This document shows positions 28,242 to 36,758 of a DNA stretch of 36,758 bases, in pieces. Made by a program: the position numbers and the translations under genes. A model generated the notes under the pieces. That model worked only from the letters and a program-made list of their open reading frames with translations. It was not told the origin of the DNA and did no database searches. The stretch comes from a virus: IMG/VR virus record IMGVR_UViG_3300022752_000191, positions 1-36,758 of that record, one strand, 5' to 3'. Every line of letters starts with the position of its first letter. Position 1 is the stretch's first letter.

Positions 28242-29126
28242 ATGCCAGTAGGTATTACACCAGACACAACAGATGAAAGTGCCTACTTGACCGTTGCTGA
28301 ATATAAAAATGCACCAACATCTATTGACTATGACAATCTTGTTGTAGGCGGTAACTCTCAGGCGCAAGATGCAGAATTAGCAAATGTTATTATGCGTGCA
28401 TCTTCCTATATGGACCAACATTTTAATCAGAATTTAACTGCGCAAACATATACAGAAACACAACGCACACGCATGACTTCTGAGGGTTATATTGCGTTAC
28501 ACCCAAACAATGCACCAGTTATTCAATTATCAAATTTTCAATATGGCGGAAGCCCACTTAATTTAATTACTTTGCCAGATTGTTCACAAACTTGGTTTGA
28601 AAACCAGCAAATTATTATTCCGTTATCTCAATTATCAACTTCATATTCAAGTCAAGGGCCACTTGCATTTGGTGGTGGAATTCCGCGCCAGCAAATCTTT
28701 ATGAAATATACTTATGTGGCAGGTTATGTAAATACAAAAATTGCTAGTGCGACTGCAACTCAATCTACACTAACTGTTAGAAGTGGCGTAGGAATTATTG
28801 CTGGTCAAATTTTGCATATCTATGATGGCGCATTAAGTGAAGATGTAACAGTTGCATCAAATTATGTAAATGGTTCAACCACAGTACCTCTTACAACTGC
28901 ATTAGTTTCAACACACGCCGCAGGAGTTGCAATCGGTAATTTACCGACCACAATTAAACAGGCTTGTATTCTTATTACAACTGCATTGATTAAAATGCGT
29001 GGAGATAACTCTATGACTATGCAGGTCACAACAAGCTCTACGGCAAATGTTGATGGCGCGCAACGCTTTGGTGGAGATATTGCTACTGCGCTTGAAATGA
29101 TTAAACTTTATCGCAGGGTCAGATAA
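28242..29126 (+). CDS. Head-tail connector/adaptor protein
   Basis: 294 residues. The N-terminal half begins YLTVAEYKNAPTSIDYDNL and has the helix ELANVIMRASSYMDQHFNQ, the layout of gp6/gp15-like head-tail adaptors. A central beta insertion (STLTVRSGVGIIAGQILHIY) separates it from the C-terminal helix (TTIKQACILITTALIKMRGD), which completes the adaptor. The insertion makes it much longer than a plain adaptor of about 100-150 residues. It attaches under the portal. Confidence 0.68.
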   Translation: MPVGITPDTTDESAYLTVAEYKNAPTSIDYDNLVVGGNSQAQDAELANVIMRASSYMDQHFNQNLTAQTYTETQRTRMTSEGYIALHPNNAPVIQLSNFQYGGSPLNLITLPDCSQTWFENQQIIIPLSQLSTSYSSQGPLAFGGGIPRQQIFMKYTYVAGYVNTKIASATATQSTLTVRSGVGIIAGQILHIYDGALSEDVTVASNYVNGSTTVPLTTALVSTHAAGVAIGNLPTTIKQACILITTALIKMRGDNSMTMQVTTSSTANVDGAQRFGGDIATALEMIKLYRRVR

Positions 29127-29614
29127 TGGCAGGGCGCACAGGAGTTCGTGCCACATTGGCAACATTTTTAACAACACCGCAAATAGCAACCTTAAATCAA
29201 GTATTTACTTCATTTCCCAAGCGTATAAATTTTCAAGTTAATTCAACTGCTGGACAATTATCGCGTGCGGCAGTTGTGGTATTTATTCAATCTGAAAATG
29301 AAACACGCTTGGCAATCGGTGGTGCTACTAACGGTTGGAAGCGTGTAGATTACTCAATAATTTTACAAATCTTTCATCATTCGTTACAGAGAAACGCAGA
29401 AGATGCAATGACAGATTTTGATACACTTGTTGATAATATTAAGACAAGATTGCGTTCAGACCACCGATTTGGTGACTCAACAGGAACATTGGTTTGGCAA
29501 GGTGCTGAACCTATTATCAATGCTACTTATGGCGAACCTTCAACGGTTGCCGAGGGAGCAACGGAAACATATGCTGAATTACAGTTTGATGTTACCGAAA
29601 TGATACAAGCATAA
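29126..29614 (+). CDS. Tail terminator/completion protein
   Basis: 162 residues, coupled to the adaptor by TAATG. Its pattern (TLNQVFTSFPKRINFQ, then WKRVDYSIILQIFHHSLQRN, TLVDNIKTRLRSD, YAELQFDVTEMIQ) fits tail terminator or head-closure proteins with a beta sheet flanked by helices. Its place between adaptor and tail tube protein supports this. The assignment rests mostly on gene order. Confidence 0.65.
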   Translation: MAGRTGVRATLATFLTTPQIATLNQVFTSFPKRINFQVNSTAGQLSRAAVVVFIQSENETRLAIGGATNGWKRVDYSIILQIFHHSLQRNAEDAMTDFDTLVDNIKTRLRSDHRFGDSTGTLVWQGAEPIINATYGEPSTVAEGATETYAELQFDVTEMIQA

Positions 29615-29623
29615 GGAGAACAT

Positions 29624-29800
29624 ATGGCAAAGTATAAATACACGGGAACAGACGAGCGTGTGTTCCCTTCGCTTGGGATTGTTGTGGCGCCAAATGATGA
29701 ATTTGATGCCCCAGATGATTTTAATGCGCATGAAGTTATTAGTGTTAGTGCTAAGATTTCAACCAAACCAACCTTCACAACACCGCAGGAGAGTGAGTAA
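29624..29800 (+). CDS. Small tail-module protein (58 aa)
   Basis: A short frame, ATG 29624 to TAA 29800, with a strong AAGGAGAA ribosome site. It encodes KYKYTGTDERVFPSLGIVVA and a PDDFNAHEV segment. The YxGxxErvFP...lGi.v pattern recurs in small proteins before the major tail gene of actinophages. The next ATG follows directly. Confidence 0.65.
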   Translation: MAKYKYTGTDERVFPSLGIVVAPNDEFDAPDDFNAHEVISVSAKISTKPTFTTPQESE

Positions 29801-30787
29801 ATGCCAGCACAAAATTCCGTCCGTTCCTATATAGGAATTGCAAAAGAAGCAACAAAAGGTACTGCGGTTGCACCGACAGATTATCTTTTGGTAAATAAAG
29901 ATACTGTAAAGCCAGTAGATGTAATTGACCCATTATTTGATAAAGGGCTTCGCGGTGCTATGGTTGAAAATTACAACTATATTCCGGGTCGCACACGCTC
30001 TACATTTGATTTAGGTGGTGCGGTATTTGCTGATGGTATCGGTTACGCATTAACAGGTATTATGGGTGCTTGCGCAACAGTTGGCGCATCTGCTCCATTC
30101 ACACACACAATTTCGCTAAGGAACAGTCTTGCGGCATCTGCTGATGTTCAACCACTTTCTTACACACTTACAGACTTTTATGTTGCTGGTACGCGTACAT
30201 ACGCCGCACAACAATTCCACGATGTAACACTAAAGTTTAGTTCAGATGGAATATTGGAATTTGATGCAAAGTCCACAGGTTTTATTTCAGCAACAACTAC
30301 TGCACCATCACCATCATTTAGCACAGTATTGCCAACACCAGTTTGGCAAGGAACTGTATCTATCGGTGGATCATCAATCACAAATGGTATGAATGGTTCA
30401 ATCTCATTGAAGCGACCAGTTACGCCAATTTACGGTATCTCACAAACACAAAATCCATTTAGCGTATTTGTTGGTGCTCTTGATGTTACAGGTGATATTG
30501 AGTTTATTATGGAAGCGGATACAGAATTAACACGCTACCTAACAAACACACAACCTGCCATTGTTCTTAACTGGGCTTATGGAACAGGTGCTGCCGCAAT
30601 TCAAATTCAAGCAACCATTACAAAGGGTGCTTATACTGCCGCCGCTTATGACCGTGGAGATGATTTTGTAAAAATCAAAATTGAACTTGACGGACTTGGT
30701 AATACCACAGATGCTGGTGCTTCTGGCGGTTTTGCTCCTATTAAGTGGGTACTACAAAATGCAAAGGCTTCTGGTACTTATATCTAA
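29801..30787 (+). CDS. Major tail (tube) protein
   Basis: 328 residues, beginning RSYIGIAKEATKGTAVAPTD, with a beta-rich body (LSYTLTDFYVAGTRTYAAQQ, WQGTVSIGGSSITNGMNGSI, GALDVTGDIEFIMEADTELTRYL) and a C-terminal IKIELDGLGNTTDAGAS segment. The IGIAKEATxGTAVAPT start is a common actinophage tail-tube signature. The position before the frameshifted chaperone gene and the strong terminator after it support high expression. It polymerises around the tape measure. Confidence 0.85.
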   Translation: MPAQNSVRSYIGIAKEATKGTAVAPTDYLLVNKDTVKPVDVIDPLFDKGLRGAMVENYNYIPGRTRSTFDLGGAVFADGIGYALTGIMGACATVGASAPFTHTISLRNSLAASADVQPLSYTLTDFYVAGTRTYAAQQFHDVTLKFSSDGILEFDAKSTGFISATTTAPSPSFSTVLPTPVWQGTVSIGGSSITNGMNGSISLKRPVTPIYGISQTQNPFSVFVGALDVTGDIEFIMEADTELTRYLTNTQPAIVLNWAYGTGAAAIQIQATITKGAYTAAAYDRGDDFVKIKIELDGLGNTTDAGASGGFAPIKWVLQNAKASGTYI

Positions 30788-30801
30788 GTAACAGAGTAAA
30801 T

Positions 30802-30864
30802 GTGCTAGGGGGTCGGTTGTAGCAGTCGCCTTCCCTGCTCCCGCCCCCTAGCACCTATTTTTTG
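30802..30864 (+). terminator. Intrinsic terminator after the major tail gene
   Basis: GTGCTAGGGGG (30802-30812) pairs perfectly with CCCCCTAGCAC (30844-30854). An inner stem AGCAG/CTGCT and a U-rich tail (CTATTTTTTG) complete it. This is the best intrinsic terminator in the window and should limit readthrough into the chaperone genes. Confidence 0.88.
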
Positions 30865-30905
30865 TTGTAAAATTGGAAGGCAATAACCGATTGGAAGGAA
30901 ACAAA

Positions 30906-31262
30906 ATGTCAAAAAAGAAAATCACACTACCTAGTGGTGCAACAGTTTCATTACGCGACCCATCAGAGTTGCGTGTAAAAGACCGCAAAAAGATTTATTC
31001 AAATGCTGGTAAAGCAGATGAAGGAATTATGCAAGCACTTTCATTAACAGATGGTTTAATTGCAGTGCTTATTGAAGATTGGTCACTTGATTTAATTATT
31101 CCGTCAATCAAGATTGAGTCATTAGATGAACTTGAAATGGCCGATTACGATTTTCTTGTTGAAGAAACAAAAGATGCGCAAAAAGTGTTATTCCCAGCGT
31201 TGGCTAAAACAGAAGCAAACGAAAAGGATGCCGAAAGCCCTTTAGGAGACTCCAACGGCTAA
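30906..31262 (+). CDS. Tail assembly chaperone, short form (G-like)
   Basis: 118 residues from the ATG at 30906, preceded by GGAAGGAA. The sequence KITLPSGATVSLRDPSELRV fits the start of siphovirus tail chaperones, and the rest is acidic and helical (DELEMADYDFLVEETKDAQK). It coats the tape measure during tail assembly. The slippery CCCTTTA near its end lets a fraction of ribosomes make the longer GT form. Confidence 0.8.
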   Translation: MSKKKITLPSGATVSLRDPSELRVKDRKKIYSNAGKADEGIMQALSLTDGLIAVLIEDWSLDLIIPSIKIESLDELEMADYDFLVEETKDAQKVLFPALAKTEANEKDAESPLGDSNG

Positions 31263-31456
31263 AATGGTTGCTTGAAGGTGGTGAAAGACATGAAGCCTTT
31301 ACATATCCAGATGAAGAGTGGTTTTATTTCATTTGTGCAAAGGAATTCGGTTGGACACCACAACAAGTAGATGAACAACCTGCTGGTTTGTTGGATTGGT
31401 TAATTGCTATTTCTTCATTAGTGAAACAGGTAGAAAGTGATAATCACAAATCTTAA
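30906..31456 (+). CDS. Tail assembly chaperone, -1 frameshift product (GT-like)
   Basis: A fusion of the 30906 frame with the frame ending at 31456, made by a -1 slip on CCCTTTA (31238-31244). The heptamer is in the correct phase (C CCT TTA), and the -1 frame is open from it to TAA 31456. An SD-like AAAAGGA (31222-31228) lies 9-10 bases upstream and may stimulate slipping. The added T-part (KWLLEGGERHEAFTYPDEEW..., QPAGLLDWLIAISSLVKQ) has no good independent start. This matches the conserved G/GT strategy of long-tailed phages. Confidence 0.85.
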
Positions 31457-31868
31457 ACAAGTCCGTCAAGCGTTAGAAAAGGCTGGCGCAAATATGGACG
31501 AGGGCGCAAGAAATGCGCGAGATGAAATGATGCTTGCTTTAATACAATTATCAAAAGAAGAAATTAAAGGGCGCAGACCAGAAGGACAAAAGGCTACTTC
31601 TGGCATACCGCCTATGAACCGTTCAGGTAATTTGCGCCGTTCCATACGCGGAGAGAAGTTTCGCAAGGGTTTTGCAAGTTATTCTGCTATTGTTGGTCCA
31701 ACAATTGTTTATGGTCGTGCCGTTGAAATAGGCGGTCAATGGGCGCCTCGTTCATGGAAAGGAACTTCTGCTATGGCTGGTTTCCCTTACATGAAGCCAG
31801 CATTTATCAAATTTCGTACCGTTGCCCCTGCAATTATTGCTAAACATATTGGTCAGGTGGTCAAGTAA
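31437..31868 (+). CDS. HK97 gp10-like tail-completion protein, GTG start
   Basis: 143 residues from a GTG at 31437 overlapping the chaperone end by 20 bases. The pattern LKQVRQALEKAGANMDEGAR at the start, GIPPMNRSGNLRRSIRGEK in the middle, YGRAVEIGGQW (conserved YaxxvExGg) and FPYMKPAF near the end fit the HK97 gp10/minor tail-completion family. In most phages this gene comes before the tail tube; here it lies between the chaperone and the tape measure. Confidence 0.75.
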   Translation: MIITNLKQVRQALEKAGANMDEGARNARDEMMLALIQLSKEEIKGRRPEGQKATSGIPPMNRSGNLRRSIRGEKFRKGFASYSAIVGPTIVYGRAVEIGGQWAPRSWKGTSAMAGFPYMKPAFIKFRTVAPAIIAKHIGQVVK

Positions 31869-34717
31869 TGTCATTTTTACCACCAGCAATATTTGAGATT
31901 AAAGCAGTTGCAGATAAGGCTATTGCAGAATTTAAGCAAGTTAATAATGAACTTGAAAAGATGGAAGACCAGTCGCAAAAGGCTGGTGGTTCAATTGGTA
32001 CTATTGATAAGGCAAGCCGTATCGCTACGGCTGGTTTGTTGGCTATGGGTGCCGCATTTGTTGGTTTTGCCGCATTTGGTATTAAAGAGGCAAACGATAG
32101 CGAACAGGCATTAAACAAATTAGGACAAACAATGTCCAATTTAGGAATTAACTCAGAAGCAAATAGAACCAAAATTGAAGCACTTACCGATAGTTATGAA
32201 AAACTTGGTTTTGGTAATGAAGAAGCCGCCGCAGGTTTTAACAAGTTACTGATTGCTACTGGTAATACTACAACTGCAACCAATTACTTAGCATTAGCAG
32301 CTGATTTTGCTCGGACAAAAAATATAAGTCTTGAAGAAGCATCTGGTTCACTTGCTCGTGCGAGCGCAGGTAACGCAAAAGCGTTCAAAGAAATGGGCAT
32401 TAGTTTAGATAATACTTTGCCTAAATCAGAAGCAGTTAAAAAGGCAATGGACGAATTGAACGCCAAAATCGGTGGTCAGGCAGTTGCATATACAGATACT
32501 TTCAAAGGTTCTTTGGCGGTATTAAAAGAAGAAATTGCAAATGTGGCTGAAACTATCGGCGCAACAATTATGCCGTATCTGAAAGCATTAGTAAGCGGTA
32601 TAAGCGACGCAATTGATTTTGCTAAACGACACGCAAGCACAATGGCAATAGTTGCAGGAGTCGTCATTACTTTAACTGTCGCAATTGCATCATATTCAAT
32701 TGCAGTAAAAACTGCCGCCGCTTTAACAAAGGGTTGGGCAATTATTCAGGGAGTTGTTAAAACTGCAACTGCTTTACTTACTGGACAACAACTTGCTCTT
32801 AACGGCGCAATGGCAGTCAATCCAATTGGTCTTGTTGTTGCCGCTTCAGTTTTACTTATTGGTGCATTTGTAATGTTATGGAACAAATCCGAAGCATTCC
32901 GTAAAGCCGTTATTGCAATGTCAAAGGCGGCATTAAACGGTATTGCCTCAATTATTCCTATTGTTGCTGATGCTGGATTATCATTTATTAAATTTTTATT
33001 AAACCCTCTTAAATTGGTTTTGACGACATTATCTAAATTGCCCGGTGTTGGTAAATATGCAAAAACAGGTTTAGATTTATTAAATAAAGGACTTGAAGGA
33101 GTTAGCGATTTTGCAGATAAGGCTTCTGCAAAAGCAAAAGCACTTTCTGCCAATTTGGATAAATTCAATAAGCCAATTTCAATCAAATTCTTAAAGCCTG
33201 AAATTCCAGATTTAGGTAATACAGAAGGTGGCGGAACAACTGGCGGTGGATTAACTGCTGAACAAAAGAAAGCGCAAGCCGCTACCCAAAAAGCAAATGA
33301 AGATTACATGAAGATTGTTAAAGATTTTCAAGACAAAATTTCTACTGCACAATCTAAGTTCAATGAAAAAATGGCAAAGATTGACAAAGATTATACCGAA
33401 GAAACTGTTAAATTAAACAAAGATGCAAAAGAACAAATTGATAAGTTAAACAAAGATGCTGCCGAAAAGAAATTGAAGGCAGAAACTGACACCAACAAAA
33501 AAATTAAAGAAGCACAAACACGCTTTAATGATGAAATGGGTAAGTTAAACGCTAAAAAGGCAGATGATTTAGCAAAACTTACACAAGATAATCAAAACAA
33601 AATTGCTTCAATTACTCTTGCTGGAAATGAAAAGTTGCAATCTATTATTCAACAATCTATTGACAGATTGCGTGATGCTTTTGCTAAAGGTACAGAGTTT
33701 AGTGTTACAGATTTATTCAAAGGTTTAGCAGAAAGCGGTTCTGCAAACGCAGAAGATTTGCTTATTACAATTAAAGAAAAACTACTTGGTGCAAAACAAC
33801 TTGCTCAAAATGCTGCAATGTTACAAGCGCAAGGATTTTCACAGACATTTATCGAACAAGTTGTTGCTGCTGGACCAAAAGTCGGTAATGAACTAGCAGA
33901 TAGTTTAAGAAACGCTACACCTGAAACAATCAATGAATTAAAAGCAACTTTCCTTGAAATGGAAAATACTCAAAATCGTGGTTTAGATGCGCTTGCCATA
34001 GAAATGAATAAAGGTGCACGCCTTGCAACAGGTGAATTAAATAAAGCATATCAAGATGCTCAAAAAGATTTAGCACTTGCTCTTACCGACCAAGCAAAAC
34101 AATATGCCGAAGCACAGGCTGAAATTAACAAAACATTTAACGATGCAACCGCAGAAGCAGAAATAACACGCGATAACGCCATTGCTTCATTAAAGGCTGA
34201 TTTGGCAGAAACAATTGCTGAAATTGACAAAGATTTACAAGACTCATTAACAGAAGTTAATAAGAATTTACAAGAAGCATTGAGTCAAGCGTTCAAAAAG
34301 TTTCAAGAAGCACAAGATGAAGCGCGCAAAGATTTATCAGATACTCTTGCTGAAATTGAAAAAGATATGACTGACAAACTCAGTTCAATTACAAACGCCA
34401 CAAATGCAACAATAGCGGCTATTAAGGCACTTGCCGCTGCTTTGGCTTCTGCTAAAACATTTACTGCACCAACAGTTACAGTACCAACAACACCAACAAC
34501 GCCAATTGTATCAGTTACGCCTACTGCGCCTCAATATGTAAATACCAACACGATTGAGGGAATTAACAAAGCATCTGGTTTTAATATAACTCAAAACATT
34601 TCATACCCAACCGCAAGCGCAAGTGATATTTCTGCACAAACTTTAAGCGCAATTAAATTTGGAACTTCTGGCGGATATACTCCGAGTTATGCAACAGTAG
34701 GGTCGAGGGATAGATAA
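31868..34717 (+). CDS. Tape measure protein
   Basis: 949 residues, the longest gene. It starts with AVADKAIAEFKQVNNELEKM (helical), has conserved FGNEEAAAGFNKLLIATGNT, two hydrophobic segments (MAIVAGVVITLTVAIASYSI; PIGLVVAASVLLIGAFVMLW), and a long coiled-coil region of Lys/Glu repeats (about 470-580 and 720-860). It ends in an AT/PT-rich linker and a small C-terminal domain. Length sets tail length; 949 residues would suggest roughly 140 nm at about 1.5 angstrom per residue. It is coupled to both neighbours (TAATG). Confidence 0.92.
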   Translation: MSFLPPAIFEIKAVADKAIAEFKQVNNELEKMEDQSQKAGGSIGTIDKASRIATAGLLAMGAAFVGFAAFGIKEANDSEQALNKLGQTMSNLGINSEANRTKIEALTDSYEKLGFGNEEAAAGFNKLLIATGNTTTATNYLALAADFARTKNISLEEASGSLARASAGNAKAFKEMGISLDNTLPKSEAVKKAMDELNAKIGGQAVAYTDTFKGSLAVLKEEIANVAETIGATIMPYLKALVSGISDAIDFAKRHASTMAIVAGVVITLTVAIASYSIAVKTAAALTKGWAIIQGVVKTATALLTGQQLALNGAMAVNPIGLVVAASVLLIGAFVMLWNKSEAFRKAVIAMSKAALNGIASIIPIVADAGLSFIKFLLNPLKLVLTTLSKLPGVGKYAKTGLDLLNKGLEGVSDFADKASAKAKALSANLDKFNKPISIKFLKPEIPDLGNTEGGGTTGGGLTAEQKKAQAATQKANEDYMKIVKDFQDKISTAQSKFNEKMAKIDKDYTEETVKLNKDAKEQIDKLNKDAAEKKLKAETDTNKKIKEAQTRFNDEMGKLNAKKADDLAKLTQDNQNKIASITLAGNEKLQSIIQQSIDRLRDAFAKGTEFSVTDLFKGLAESGSANAEDLLITIKEKLLGAKQLAQNAAMLQAQGFSQTFIEQVVAAGPKVGNELADSLRNATPETINELKATFLEMENTQNRGLDALAIEMNKGARLATGELNKAYQDAQKDLALALTDQAKQYAEAQAEINKTFNDATAEAEITRDNAIASLKADLAETIAEIDKDLQDSLTEVNKNLQEALSQAFKKFQEAQDEARKDLSDTLAEIEKDMTDKLSSITNATNATIAAIKALAAALASAKTFTAPTVTVPTTPTTPIVSVTPTAPQYVNTNTIEGINKASGFNITQNISYPTASASDISAQTLSAIKFGTSGGYTPSYATVGSRDR

Positions 34718-35571
34718 TGCCTGTTGTAACAAATAGTTATTCATTTTCATTTGCAGGAATTACATTTGGTGGTTCTGGTTCGCCTTATCAAATTTTATCC
34801 GTTGAAGGTTTAGAAGGATTGCCCGGAATTCGCAATCAAGATGACAACAGAGGTTATCAAGATGGTATGTTTTCTGGTCGTGACTTTTTAGGCGGTCGTA
34901 CAATCTCAATTACATTCCAAACCTTTGCTTCTGGCGGTAATTCGGCACAAACAAACTTCAACTTAATTCAGGCAAAGTTATTACCACAAACATCTGGCAC
35001 AACGCCTTTGTATTTCATTTTGCCGCCTTCGGGAGAACAGTTTGTAAATGCGCGTGTTCGTGTTTTGCGCACATCTGTTGACCCAAATTACACATACGGA
35101 ATGATTACTTCACAAGTTGAGTTTTTTTGCCCTGACCCAAATTATTATGACTCAACACAACAAAGTGCCTCATTATCGGTATCTGCGGCACCAGGGCGCA
35201 CATATAATCGCACTTACAATCTTGTATATGGTTTTGGTTCATACACCACACTTACAAATGTTGTCAATAACGGTTGGGCTACAACATATCCAGTAATAAC
35301 AATTACTGGTCCAATTACAAATCCAACGCTTGGAAATGTTACAACAGGACAATATTTGAATTTATCGGGAACAATTACAAATACAGATACATTGGTGATT
35401 GATACTCAAAACCGACTTATTACAAAAAACGGAGTATCTGCTAGAAATTTACTTTCAACAGGTACTTGGTTTGCTGCACCAGCAGGAACTTCACAGTATT
35501 ATTTAACAGGCTCCACAACCACCGCAGGACTCACTACCGCTACCGTTACATGGTACAATGCTTACATTTAG
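34717..35571 (+). CDS. Distal tail (Dit-like) protein
   Basis: 284 residues directly after the tape measure. The N-terminus FAGITFGGSGSPYQILSVEG and the NQDDNRGYQDGMFSGRDFLG segment, then RTISITFQTFASGG, form the first Dit-like domain found in siphophage tail tips. The C-terminal half (FGSYTTLTNVVNNGWATTYP, TDTLVIDTQNRLITKNGVSA) is a galectin-like beta domain. It forms the ring joining tail tube and baseplate. Confidence 0.8.
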   Translation: MPVVTNSYSFSFAGITFGGSGSPYQILSVEGLEGLPGIRNQDDNRGYQDGMFSGRDFLGGRTISITFQTFASGGNSAQTNFNLIQAKLLPQTSGTTPLYFILPPSGEQFVNARVRVLRTSVDPNYTYGMITSQVEFFCPDPNYYDSTQQSASLSVSAAPGRTYNRTYNLVYGFGSYTTLTNVVNNGWATTYPVITITGPITNPTLGNVTTGQYLNLSGTITNTDTLVIDTQNRLITKNGVSARNLLSTGTWFAAPAGTSQYYLTGSTTTAGLTTATVTWYNAYI

Positions 35572-35580
35572 GAGAAGATA

Positions 35581-36627
35581 ATGGCATTACGCACACCACC
35601 GAGTTGGTTACAAAACGGTTCTCACCCTGCCGAAAATGACCGTTTATCTATGCAAGCAATTTATGCCACATCAGGCATTATCAACACATCTTCTCTTGCG
35701 GTAACTCAGGCGGCAGTACCTGCTATGGCGGTACAAGTTGCCGCTGGTTGGGGTGCCATTGTTGGAAGTTTTACAACAAATATGGGCGTATATCAATTTT
35801 ACAATGATGCGGCAACACAACTTACAGTTACAACCGCAAACCCTTCCAATCCTAGAATTGACCGTGTTGTTGTAACAATTCAAGATGCGTATTACACAGG
35901 TTCATCAAACACAGTTACTTTTCAAGTTATTGCAGGAACTCCTGCTGGTTCTCCAGTAGCACCTGCAACACCAGTTGATTCACTATCATTAGCGACTATT
36001 GCAGTTGCCGCTGGCGCAACTTCAATTACAAACGCCAATATTACAGATACTCGCGTAAGTGTAACTACAAATCTTCCTGTTGGAGATTTAACTGAGGTTC
36101 AGGCTGGAACAGGTATTACGGTTGCTTCTGGAACTGGACCAATTCCTATTGTTTCATTAGATGCTACGGTTATTTCTGGTTACACAACAACTGCAACGGC
36201 TGCTGGAACAACAACATTAACTGCCGCAAGCACTTCAACTCAATTTTTTACAGGAACTTCAACGCAAACAATTACTTTGCCAGTTGTTTCAACTTTGATA
36301 TTAGGCGAAGCGTATGTAATTCATAATAATAGTACAGGCGCACTTACTGTAAATTCATCAGGCGGAAACTTGGTCGTAACAATTCCTGCTGGTAATACTT
36401 ATTTATTAACTTGTATTTTGACAACAGGAACTACTGCCGCTTCTTGGGATGCCGATTTTACAGGAACAAGTACCATTACTGGTACAGGTTCAACAGTATT
36501 AGCAATTAGCCCAACATTAACTGGAACTGTTACGCTCGGCACGGCGGCAGATATTACGCAAACAGGCACAAATAGTGTAGGCTCTTTAATAGATAACATC
36601 TTTATTGACTTGATGGGAGCATGGTAA
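35581..36627 (+). CDS. Upper baseplate/minor tail fibre protein
   Basis: 348 residues. The N-terminus (LQNGSHPAENDRLSMQAIYA, VAAGWGAIVGSFTTNMGVYQ) matches a common actinophage minor tail protein domain, followed by NPSNPRIDRVVVTIQDAYY. The C-terminal half is Thr/Gly/Ser-rich beta (TLTGTVTLGTA repeats), typical of fibre shafts. GGAGAAGATA precedes the ATG. It probably links Dit to the fibre and adhesin proteins encoded at the start of the window. Confidence 0.75.
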   Translation: MALRTPPSWLQNGSHPAENDRLSMQAIYATSGIINTSSLAVTQAAVPAMAVQVAAGWGAIVGSFTTNMGVYQFYNDAATQLTVTTANPSNPRIDRVVVTIQDAYYTGSSNTVTFQVIAGTPAGSPVAPATPVDSLSLATIAVAAGATSITNANITDTRVSVTTNLPVGDLTEVQAGTGITVASGTGPIPIVSLDATVISGYTTTATAAGTTTLTAASTSTQFFTGTSTQTITLPVVSTLILGEAYVIHNNSTGALTVNSSGGNLVVTIPAGNTYLLTCILTTGTTAASWDADFTGTSTITGTGSTVLAISPTLTGTVTLGTAADITQTGTNSVGSLIDNIFIDLMGAW

Positions 36628-36758
36628 ATGGCGGCATCACCGAAAGTATTAGCAAGAACTGCGGCTTCAACAACAACAACCACAGTTTTATACACAGTAC
36701 CAGCATCAACAACAACTGTTGTTAGCAATATTGCAATTACAAATACTGCTAGTTCAAG
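36628..36758 (+). CDS. Small fibre-associated protein, 3'-truncated by the window edge
   Basis: 43 residues are visible from ATG 36628, which follows the preceding stop directly. It reads MAASPKVLARTAASTTTTTV, then LYTVPASTTTVVSNIAITNT, and is homologous to the truncated gene at 2-277. If the end were joined to the start, the frames would connect in phase. Either there are two adjacent copies or the contig ends overlap at a variable gene. Confidence 0.7.
   Translation, partial: MAASPKVLARTAASTTTTTVLYTVPASTTTVVSNIAITNTASS

Noticed and set aside
31268-31456. Independent gene after the tail chaperone
   Set aside because: It lacks a good start; it is the -1 frame extension of the chaperone.
1-36758. 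Integrase, attachment sites, CRISPR array, reverse transcriptase or diversity-generating system
   Set aside because: No matching genes or spaced repeat arrays are seen on either strand.

Overview
The window is an almost complete genome of a tailed dsDNA phage with siphovirus architecture: an HK97-type head module, a 949-residue tape measure protein and a -1 frameshift tail chaperone, with no contractile-sheath gene seen. The DNA is AT-rich, and genes are packed with TAATG or ATGA overlaps. The minor tail protein resembles the Gp37-like family of actinobacterial siphophages, and several small zinc-ribbon proteins are present. I infer an AT-rich actinobacterial host, possibly a freshwater lineage; this is inference only. 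I see no integrase, immunity repressor, tRNA, DNA polymerase or replicative helicase, so the phage probably relies on the host replisome and is probably lytic. The last ~90 bases are a diverged copy (about 85-90% identical by eye) of the first ~90 bases, so the contig probably breaks inside a duplicated or hypervariable tail-fibre locus of a circular map.

Layout. 1-3644: distal tail proteins, including a glycine-rich adhesin, then the lysis genes (small membrane proteins and a CHAP endolysin). 3702-5904: HNH endonuclease, small proteins, an Mre11-like phosphoesterase and the only minus-strand gene. 5905-6856: a 952-base region with no gene. It holds a strong-looking promoter with a 13-bp direct repeat around its -10, then about 740 nt of densely base-paired sequence ending in a hammerhead-like ribozyme. 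6857-9686: small early genes, with a textbook type II hammerhead ribozyme at 7772-7824 and a DUF932 protein. 9884-17279: recombination and replication genes (RecT/Bet-like annealase, Cas4/RecB-like nuclease, O/DnaD-like initiator with iterons inside the gene, RusA, SSB, secreted lytic transglycosylase, second HNH, small HTH protein). 17344-19142: ParB-like protein, a three-hairpin RNA, and an ABC-ATPase fused to a GNAT domain, a possible DNA-modification pair. 19121-36758: packaging and virion genes in the usual order, from terminase to upper fibre proteins.

The most unusual part is the RNA layer. Two related hammerheads, each followed by the same type of leader (AAGGGATAAACAAATG), would cut one early transcript into three pieces: the large structured RNA (about 6051-6791), a 1004-nt piece carrying three small genes (6792-7795), and the downstream mRNA. 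The second hammerhead also carries a perfect complement of its own catalytic strand immediately downstream, which could switch it off. Other notable points are nested in-frame starts for protease and scaffold within one gene (lambda C/Nu3-like), a CCCTTTA frameshift site in the tail chaperone gene, and two recurrent perfect hairpins with a TAGGCGGTT core.
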